Assembly (NCBI RefSeq): GCF_003626655.1
Contig: NZ_RBAN01000006.1
Location: 62,001 to 126,000 of the forward strand
Length of the DNA: 64,000 nt
Direction of reading: 5' to 3'
Origin: Micromonospora costi
Lineage (GTDB): Bacteria; Actinomycetota; Actinomycetes; Mycobacteriales; Micromonosporaceae
Shown here: positions 58,706 to 64,000 of the stretch, piece by piece
How the letters are laid out: each line of letters begins with the position of its first letter
How positions within the stretch are numbered: position 1 is the first letter of the stretch
The notes under the pieces: generated by a model
The model's database searches: none
What the model was told of the DNA's origin: nothing
What the model saw: the letters and a program-made list of their open reading frames with translations, nothing else
Position numbers and translations under genes: made by a program

Positions 58706-59767
58706 TCAGTCTGCCGCCAACCGCGACGTGAAGAGCCGACGGACCCCCGGCTCCCCACGCAGCAACCCCAGCGCCAACTCGGCGTGACCGGGCACGTAGC
58801 CGTTACCCACCAGCATCGTCACGTCCGCCGCCAGGCCCTCCGCGCCCAACGCCGCACCCGCGAAACTCGTCGCCATCGAGAAGAAGATCACCGTGCCGCC
58901 GTCCGCCGTGCCCAGGATCGCTCCGTGCTCGCACCCCGGCACGTCCACGCACACCACGGTCACGTCCGCCGGCACCCCCAGCGCCGTCGTCACCGCCGTC
59001 GACACCGCCACCGGATCCCGGGCGTCGGCCAACGCCACCGCGTCCGCCAGGCCGGCCGCCGCCAGCGCGTCACGCTCCGACTCCACCGGCACCACCCCGA
59101 CCGTACGGGCCGCACCTGCCCGCCGCGCCGCCGCGAGGGACAGCGACCCGCTCTTGCCGGCCCCACCGATCACCGCCACCGTCACCGGCCGGGCGTCCCC
59201 CTCACGCGCCCGGTCGGTGACGTACCGCGACACGACCCGCGCCGTCAACGCCGGCGCCCCGCACACGTCCAGCACCGCCAGCGACAGCTGCGGGTCCTCG
59301 TCCGCCGGCAGCACCGCGGCGATCGACCGGGCGAACAGGATCGCGTACCCGTCGCAGGGCACCTGCTCGCTGCGCCCGTCCCACCGCGCCAGCCCGTCGG
59401 TGATCACCAGCGGGGTCAGCGTCAGCGACACCAGCGTCGCCACCCGCTCCCCCGGCTTGAGCCCCAGCGGCGACCGCCGCCCGGCCTCCTCCACCGTGCC
59501 GATCAGCATCCCGCCCGACCCGGTCACGGGGTTCTGCATCTTCCCCCGCGTCGAAACGATCTCCAGCACCTCGGCGCGCACCGCGTCCCCGTCACCACGG
59601 TGCTTCTCCCACAACTGCCGGAAACTCGCCGCGTCCAGGTTCAGCCGCTCCACCCGGATCCGCACCTCGTTCGCCGCGATCTCCGGGCTCGCGTCCAGCC
59701 GCCAGGCCGCCTGCGGCAGCACCCCCGCCGGTTCCACGACACGGTGCAGACCCACCGGTGACGTCAC
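58706..59767 (-). CDS. kdd: 3,5-diaminohexanoate dehydrogenase
   Basis: A 353-residue zinc-less MDR-like dehydrogenase that oxidises L-erythro-3,5-diaminohexanoate to 5-amino-3-oxohexanoate with NAD(P). Typical pieces are RVEPAGVLPQAAWRLD-like N-terminus (residues 8-24), TGSGGMLIGTVEEAG near 82, RVATLVSLTLTPL near 108, the nucleotide motif VAVIGGAGKSGSLSLAAARRAG near 195, and IFFSMATSFAGAALGAEGL near 295. GTG at 59767 is chosen for its GGGGAGG ribosome site. It is the first gene of the operon, facing kamA. Confidence 0.93.
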   Translation of the reverse strand: MTSPVGLHRVVEPAGVLPQAAWRLDASPEIAANEVRIRVERLNLDAASFRQLWEKHRGDGDAVRAEVLEIVSTRGKMQNPVTGSGGMLIGTVEEAGRRSPLGLKPGERVATLVSLTLTPLVITDGLARWDGRSEQVPCDGYAILFARSIAAVLPADEDPQLSLAVLDVCGAPALTARVVSRYVTDRAREGDARPVTVAVIGGAGKSGSLSLAAARRAGAARTVGVVPVESERDALAAAGLADAVALADARDPVAVSTAVTTALGVPADVTVVCVDVPGCEHGAILGTADGGTVIFFSMATSFAGAALGAEGLAADVTMLVGNGYVPGHAELALGLLRGEPGVRRLFTSRLAAD

Positions 59768-59837
59768 GCCGACCTCCCCTGTCCAGCCGCTCGAAGCCCC
59801 GGTCAAGGCTCGCATCGCGGGAAAACTTACGGCAGAC

Positions 59838-59869
59838 TAATTTCTTCACCGGATAATTTCCAGTAGCCT
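59838..59869. promoter_or_regulatory. AT-rich kamA/kdd divergent control region
   Basis: TAATTTC occurs at 59838-59844 and again at 59854-59860, 16 bp apart, in a roughly 40-bp AT-rich patch between the divergent lysine genes. TAGCCT (59864-59869) is a fair minus-10 for kamA, giving a leader of about 24 bases. No regulator gene lies beside the cluster; the nearest is the Lrp/AsnC gene 2.5 kb away. Confidence 0.5.
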
Positions 59870-59900
59870 TCCGCAGACATCCGCACCACGAGGAGGGGCC

Positions 59901-61307
59901 GTGACCCAGACGCACCAGGCGGAGACCATCCCCATCACCCGCCCCACCCCCACCACGGCACCCACCGCCGGGCAGCCCTACGAATACCGCCGCGCCCCGC
60001 TCGTCGAACCGGACTGGACGCGCTTCCCCGGCTGGCGCCACGTGACCCGGGACCAGTGGGAATCCGCACAGTGGCAGCGGGTCAACTGCGTCAAGAACAT
60101 CAAGCAGCTGCGCGCCGTCCTCGGCGACCTCGTCGACGAGGCCTTCTACGACGACCTCGCCGCCGACCAGGCCACCCACGCCACCATGTCGATGCTCGTG
60201 CCGCCGCAGATGCTCAACACGATGGTGCCGTTCGCGCCCATGACCACCGAGGCATTCCTCGCCGACCCGATCCGGCGCTACATGATCCCCGTCGCCTCCG
60301 ACCGGCGCACCGACTGGCCCTCACACCCCTACGCCAGCCGCGACTCGCTCCACGAGCACGACATGTGGGTCGCCGAGGGCCTCACCCACCGCTACCCCAC
60401 CAAGGTCCTCGCCGAGCTGCTCTCCACCTGCCCGCAGTACTGCGGGCACTGCACCCGCATGGATCTCGTGGGCAACTCCACCCCCTCGGTCGACAAGCTC
60501 AAGCTCACCCTCAAACCCGTCGACCGCTACGACGCCCACATCACCTACCTCAAGGCGCACCCCGGCGTCCGCGACGTCGTCGTCTCCGGCGGCGACGTGG
60601 CCAACGTCCCCTGGCGCAACCTCGAGTCGTACCTCATGCGACTGCTCGAGATCGAAACCATCCGCGACATCCGGCTCGCCACCAAGGCCCTCATGGGGCT
60701 GCCCCAGCACTGGCTCCAGCCCGACGTCGTCGAGGGCCTCGAACGCGTCGCCCGCACCGCCGCCCGCCGCGGGGTCAACCTCGCCATCCACACCCACGTC
60801 AACCACGCCCAGTCGCTCACCCCGCTGGTCGCGCGCGCCGCCCAGACCGCCCTCGACGTCGGCGTACGCGACGTCCGCAACCAGGGCGTGCTCATGCGTG
60901 GCGTCAACGCCACCAGCACCGACCTGCTCGACCTCTGCTTCGCCCTGCAGGGCGAGGCGGGCATCCTGCCGTACTACTTCTACATGTGCGACATGATCCC
61001 CAACGCCGAGCACTGGCGGGTCCCGGTCTGGCACGCCCAGCAGCTCCAGCACGACATCATGGGCTACCTGCCCGGCTACGCCACCCCGCGGATCGTCTGC
61101 GACGTCCCCTTCGTCGGCAAGCGCTGGGTGCACATGCTCACCGAGTACGACCGCGAGCGCGGCATCTCCTACTGGACCAAGAACTACCGCACCTCCATCG
61201 AGTCCGCCGACCTGGAGGCGCTCAACAAGCGATACGCCTACTACGACCCGATCGACACCCTGCCCGAGGCCGGGCAGCGCTGGTGGACCGAGCACCGCGA
61301 CGACTGA
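59901..61307 (+). CDS. kamA: lysine 2,3-aminomutase (radical SAM)
   Basis: A 468-residue PLP and radical-SAM enzyme converting L-lysine to L-beta-lysine. The cluster-binding cysteines are C177, C181 and C184 (CPQYCGHC). The PLP lysine is probably K407 in VPFVGKRW. Substrate-binding acidic residues fall in VVVSGGDVAN near 227 and MRGVNAT near 332. The first 40 residues are a non-conserved tail. GTG at 59901 has a strong site, GAGGAGGGG. It diverges from kdd and supplies the first step of the cluster. A strong terminator follows. Confidence 0.96.
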   Translation: MTQTHQAETIPITRPTPTTAPTAGQPYEYRRAPLVEPDWTRFPGWRHVTRDQWESAQWQRVNCVKNIKQLRAVLGDLVDEAFYDDLAADQATHATMSMLVPPQMLNTMVPFAPMTTEAFLADPIRRYMIPVASDRRTDWPSHPYASRDSLHEHDMWVAEGLTHRYPTKVLAELLSTCPQYCGHCTRMDLVGNSTPSVDKLKLTLKPVDRYDAHITYLKAHPGVRDVVVSGGDVANVPWRNLESYLMRLLEIETIRDIRLATKALMGLPQHWLQPDVVEGLERVARTAARRGVNLAIHTHVNHAQSLTPLVARAAQTALDVGVRDVRNQGVLMRGVNATSTDLLDLCFALQGEAGILPYYFYMCDMIPNAEHWRVPVWHAQQLQHDIMGYLPGYATPRIVCDVPFVGKRWVHMLTEYDRERGISYWTKNYRTSIESADLEALNKRYAYYDPIDTLPEAGQRWWTEHRDD

Positions 61308-61329
61308 CACCCGTACCAGCCGCACCACC

Positions 61330-61363
61330 GTCACCCCCGGGGACGACCGTCCCCGGGGGTGAC
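61330..61363 (+). terminator. kamA terminator
   Basis: Perfect 15-bp stem GTCACCCCCGGGGAC (61330-61344) with GTCCCCGGGGGTGAC (61349-61363), loop GACC, 22 bp after the stop codon. Confidence 0.88.
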
Positions 61364-61392
61364 GCGCGTCCGGCACCGGGCGCGTACAACAC

Positions 61393-61434
61393 GCGGCGGC
61401 GGCCCGGAGCATCTTGCCCCCGGGCCGCCGCCGC
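61393..61434 (-). terminator. csbD terminator
   Basis: Perfect 15-bp stem GCGGCGGCGGCCCGG (61393-61407) with CCGGGCCGCCGCCGC (61420-61434), 6 bp past the csbD stop on the minus strand. It stands back to back with the kamA terminator. Confidence 0.82.
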
Positions 61435-61440
61435 ACCGGG

Positions 61441-61635
61441 TCAACCCCGGAAGGCGTCGCGTGCGCTTCGGCCCGCGTCCTTGACGTTCTCGCCGGCCTG
61501 CTTCGCCCGCGCCTCGCCCTGCTGCGTGGCGCCCTCGGCGCGCATGCTCTCGTTGTCCGTCATGTCACCGATCCGCTGCTTCGCGGCACCGGTCATCTGC
61601 TCCATCTTGTTCCTGGCCTTGTCGGCGAAGCCCAT
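61441..61635 (-). CDS. CsbD-like stress protein
   Basis: A 64-residue charged helical protein of the CsbD family: MGFADKARNKMEQMTGAAKQ, DNESMRAEGATQQGEARAKQAGEN, then a GRSARDAF tail. CsbD proteins are general-stress (SigB-type) proteins with no known activity. The ATG at 61635 has a perfect GGAGG 4 bases upstream. It stands alone between kamA and the phosphatase, both on the other strand. Confidence 0.9.
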   Translation of the reverse strand: MGFADKARNKMEQMTGAAKQRIGDMTDNESMRAEGATQQGEARAKQAGENVKDAGRSARDAFRG

Positions 61636-61816
61636 GTCGCCTCCTCGGAATCGTGGGCGGCTGTTCCCGTCGCTTGCCCGGTCGACCCGGTGACAAACGC
61701 CGGTCGTGTGCGGGGCCGCACGTCGCGTAGGGCATCCTAGGAAGATAGGATCTGCCCGAGGACGGACGAACGCCGTGCCGCGAACCGCCGCACCGACCCG
61801 GTGGTTAACTGGGCGC

Positions 61817-62428
61817 ATGGGAGAGCTCCTGCTGATCCGGCACGGCGAGACCACCTGGAGCGCCAGCCGCCGGCACACCTCGTACACCGACCTGGAGCTC
61901 ACCCCCGACGGCGAGCGGCAGGCCCGCACCCTCGCCGCGTTCCTCGCCGGCCGGCGGTTCGTCTCCGTCCTGGCCAGCCCCCGGATCCGGGCGCTGCGCA
62001 CCGCCCAGCTCGCCGGCCTCACCGTAGACGCCGTCGACGAGAACCTCGCCGAGTGGAACTACGGCGAGTACGAGGGACGCACCACCGTGGACATCCACGA
62101 GGACGACCCGCACTGGAACATCTGGACCGACGGCTGCCCCGGCGGGGAGTCGCCGGCGCAGGTCGGCGCCCGGCTGGACCGGGTGCTCGACCGCGTCGCC
62201 CCCCTGCTCGACCGGGGCACCGTCGGGCTGGTCGGCCACGCGCACAGCCTGCGGGTGCTCGGCGCGCGCTGGGTCGGCCTGCCGCCGTCAGCCGGCGGGC
62301 TGCTGCGCCTGGACACCGCCACCGTCAGCGTGCTCGGCCACGAGCACGGACGGCGCGTCATCCTGCACTGGAACCAGCCCGTTCCTCCGGCACCCGGGAC
62401 CGCGCCCGGCCCGACGGCTCGCCACTGA
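61817..62428 (+). CDS. histidine phosphatase family protein
   Basis: A 203-residue phosphoglycerate-mutase-like phosphatase. The catalytic LLIRHGETTWSASRRHT lies at about residues 4-20, with His8 the phospho-acceptor. Then come LTPDGERQARTLAAFLAGR, LASPRIRALRTAQLAG near 53, the acid EWNYGEYEGRTT near 80, and the second catalytic His in GLVGHAHSLRVLGARW near 142. Too short and lacking insert loops for a true dPGM. Substrate unknown. The last 71 bp overlap the convergent Lrp gene. Confidence 0.92.
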   Translation: MGELLLIRHGETTWSASRRHTSYTDLELTPDGERQARTLAAFLAGRRFVSVLASPRIRALRTAQLAGLTVDAVDENLAEWNYGEYEGRTTVDIHEDDPHWNIWTDGCPGGESPAQVGARLDRVLDRVAPLLDRGTVGLVGHAHSLRVLGARWVGLPPSAGGLLRLDTATVSVLGHEHGRRVILHWNQPVPPAPGTAPGPTARH

Positions 62429-62864
62429 TCTTCGGCGGCCGGTTCTCGTACGGGGTGGACAGCACCACCGTCGTACGGGTGGTCACGTTCGCGGCGGTGC
62501 GGATCTCCTGGAGCACCCGCTCCAGGTCCGCCGGCCCGGCCACCCGCACGAGCAGCAGGTAGAAGTCCTCCCCCGCCACCGAGTAGCACGAGTCGATCTC
62601 CGGAAGGTGGGCCAGCCGTTCCGGCGCGTCGTCCGGCTGCGACGGGTCGAACGGCCGGATCGCCACGAACGCCGTCAGCGGCAGGTCCAGCGCCTCGAAC
62701 GACACACGCGCCGCGTACCCCTTGATGACGCCCCGCTGCTCCAACCGGCGCACCCGCTGGTGCACGGCGGAGACCGACAGGCCCACCTTCTCCGCCAGAT
62801 CCGTGTACGACAGTCGGCCGTCGGCGGTCAGCGCGGCGACGATGGCGCGGTCGGTCTCCTCCAC
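62358..62864 (-). CDS. Lrp/AsnC-family transcriptional regulator
   Basis: A 168-residue Lrp-type regulator. The AsnC HTH lies at residues 2-60: DRAIVAALTADGRLSYTDLAEKVGLSVSAVHQRVRRLEQRG read over two helices, then VIKGYAARVSFEALDLP. The RAM ligand-binding domain lies at about 65-140 (IDSCYSVAGEDFYLLLVRVAG). GTG at 62864 is 7 bp from TAGGTT, so leaderless; a TTG 9 bp upstream is less likely. The C-terminal 25 residues are a non-conserved tail that overlaps the phosphatase gene. It could regulate the upstream acyl-CoA dehydrogenase or the lysine genes. Confidence 0.9.
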   Translation of the reverse strand: MEETDRAIVAALTADGRLSYTDLAEKVGLSVSAVHQRVRRLEQRGVIKGYAARVSFEALDLPLTAFVAIRPFDPSQPDDAPERLAHLPEIDSCYSVAGEDFYLLLVRVAGPADLERVLQEIRTAANVTTRTTVVLSTPYENRPPKISGEPSGRARSRVPEERAGSSAG

Positions 62865-62871
62865 GGCGTGC

Positions 62872-62877
62872 AACCTA
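62872..62877 (-). promoter_or_regulatory. minus-10 of the leaderless Lrp promoter
   Basis: TAGGTT on the minus strand, 7 bp before the GTG at 62864. Confidence 0.55.
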
Positions 62878-62979
62878 CCGGGAAAAACGTTCCACGGCGA
62901 CGATGCGACGTGCGACGGGGCGTGCCGGGCGCGGCAGGCGCGACTAACCGCACCAGCCCCGCCACCGTCGGTCAGCCGG

Positions 62980-64000
62980 TCAGCCCTTCGCCAGCGCGCG
63001 CGAGATCAACAACCGCTGGATCTGGTTGGTGCCCTCGACGATCTGGAGGACCTTCGCCTCCCGCATGTACCGCTCCACCGGATGGTCCGCGACGTAGCCC
63101 GCGCCGCCGAGCACCTGGACGGCGTCCGTGGTCACCCGCATGGCCACGTCCGTGGCGAACAGCTTCGCCTTGGCCGCCTCCACCGCGTACGGCCGGCCCG
63201 CGTCGCGCAGGCGGGCGGCGGACAGCAGCAGCGCCCGCGCGGCCGAGATCTGGGTGGCGTGGTCGGCCAGGACGAACCCGAGCCCCTGGAAGTCGATGAT
63301 CGCCTGCCCGAACTGGCGGCGCTCCTTCGCGTACGCGACCGCGTAGTCCAGCGCCGCCTGGGCCAGCCCGACCGCGCAGGCCGCGATGCCCAGCCGCCCC
63401 GAGTCCAGCGCCGACATGGCGATGGTGAAACCCATCCCCTCCCCGCCGATCAGGCGCTCGGCCGGGACCCGGACGCCGTCGAACGCGATCTGCGCCACCG
63501 GCGAGGAGTGCAGGCCCATGGTTCGCTCGACGGCCTGCGGTGCCACGCCGGGCGTCCGGGGGTCGACGAGCAGGCAGGAGATCCCCTTCGCCCCCGGCCC
63601 GCCGGTGCGGCAGAAGACGTTGTAGAAGTCCGCCGACCGGGCGTGGGTGATCCACGCCTTCGTGCCCGAGACCACGTACGCGTCGCCGTCGCGCACCGCC
63701 CTCGTCGTCAGCGCCGCGGCGTCCGAGCCGCCCTGCGGCTCGGTGAGGCAGTACGCGCCCAGCAGCTCGCCGCCGATCATGTCGGGCAGCAGCTTGCGCT
63801 GCTCGTCGGTGCCGAACCGGGCCAGCGGGTAACAGGACAGGGTGTGGACGCTGACCGCCTCGGCCACCGCGAGCCAGCGGCTGGCGAGGATCTCCAGCAC
63901 CTGCACGTACACCTCGTACGGCTGCGCCGCGCCGCCGTACTCCTCCGGGTACGGCAGGCCCAGCAGCCCCGACCGGCCCAGGGTGCGCAGCACCTCGCGG
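62980..64000 (-). CDS. acyl-CoA dehydrogenase, C-terminal part (truncated by window end)
   Basis: About 340 residues of a typical 380-residue acyl-CoA dehydrogenase; the first 40 or so codons lie beyond the window. FAD and substrate motifs include AYCLTEPQGGSDAAALTTRAV, GTKAWITHA, DFQGLGFVLADHATQISAARALLL, QVLGGAGYVADHPVERYMREAKV, and the C-terminal IVEGTNQIQRLLISRAL. The catalytic glutamate is probably in IVEGT, as in short-chain enzymes. The nearby lysine pathway yields crotonyl-CoA, and a butyryl-type dehydrogenase could interconvert it with butyryl-CoA; the true substrate is unknown. Confidence 0.93.
   Translation of the reverse strand, partial: REVLRTLGRSGLLGLPYPEEYGGAAQPYEVYVQVLEILASRWLAVAEAVSVHTLSCYPLARFGTDEQRKLLPDMIGGELLGAYCLTEPQGGSDAAALTTRAVRDGDAYVVSGTKAWITHARSADFYNVFCRTGGPGAKGISCLLVDPRTPGVAPQAVERTMGLHSSPVAQIAFDGVRVPAERLIGGEGMGFTIAMSALDSGRLGIAACAVGLAQAALDYAVAYAKERRQFGQAIIDFQGLGFVLADHATQISAARALLLSAARLRDAGRPYAVEAAKAKLFATDVAMRVTTDAVQVLGGAGYVADHPVERYMREAKVLQIVEGTNQIQRLLISRALAKG

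Overview
The window reads as chromosomal DNA of a filamentous actinomycete, most likely Micromonosporaceae (Micromonospora-like). GC is very high and third codon positions are almost all G or C. GTG starts are frequent and many genes look leaderless. Actinobacterial markers include RbpA, split Ppm/Lnt, ECF41- and ECF42-type sigma factors, a HAIR-type heat-shock site and a SigR-type promoter. I see no rRNA, tRNA, CRISPR array or intact insertion sequence. Genus is an inference; no database was consulted.

Layout. 1-5 kb: nitronate monooxygenase fragment, ECF42 sigma factor with its YciI partner, and cytochrome bd oxidase (cydAB) whose start codon lies inside a tandem dyad. 4.5-12 kb: lipid acyltransferase, glycerophosphodiesterase, UMF1 transporter, thymidine kinase, LtrA-like membrane protein and an AidB-like acyl-CoA dehydrogenase. 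12-17 kb: a three-gene surface-glycan-type operon. 17-30 kb: a lone tyrosine recombinase, several regulator/target pairs (WYL, DapA-like/LysR, methyltransferase/TetR with a triple palindrome array, MarR/MFS), Hsp20 with a HAIR site, and a second LtrA protein.

30-35 kb is a stress/antibiotic block. A DUF1062 protein sits behind a leader that looks like an antibiotic-type translational attenuator. A rifampin monooxygenase (rox) has a promoter of the same architecture and its own leader ORF. A TetX-like flavoprotein faces its TetR repressor across a shared operator. 35-46 kb: ECF41 sigma factor facing an NDH-2-like reductase, DmpA-type aminopeptidase, methyltransferase, a nitroreductase-hemerythrin fusion, an ABC-F protein with a leader peptide, a LysE exporter and a zinc-finger coiled-coil protein. 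46-52.7 kb: rbpA with a SigR-type promoter, the convergent lnt-ppm-fxsA operon, and a thioredoxin-reductase/methyltransferase fusion facing an XRE-cupin regulator.

53-61.3 kb is a lysine beta-degradation cluster. kamA (lysine 2,3-aminomutase) diverges from a tightly overlapping operon kdd-amidohydrolase-kamD-kamE-kal-mutL-like. Together these cover L-lysine -> beta-lysine -> 3,5-diaminohexanoate -> 3-oxo-5-aminohexanoate, and 3-aminobutyryl-CoA -> crotonyl-CoA. The cleavage enzyme Kce that links the two halves is absent from the window, and an unexplained amidohydrolase sits inside the operon. The window ends with CsbD, a histidine phosphatase, an Lrp/AsnC regulator and a truncated acyl-CoA dehydrogenase.
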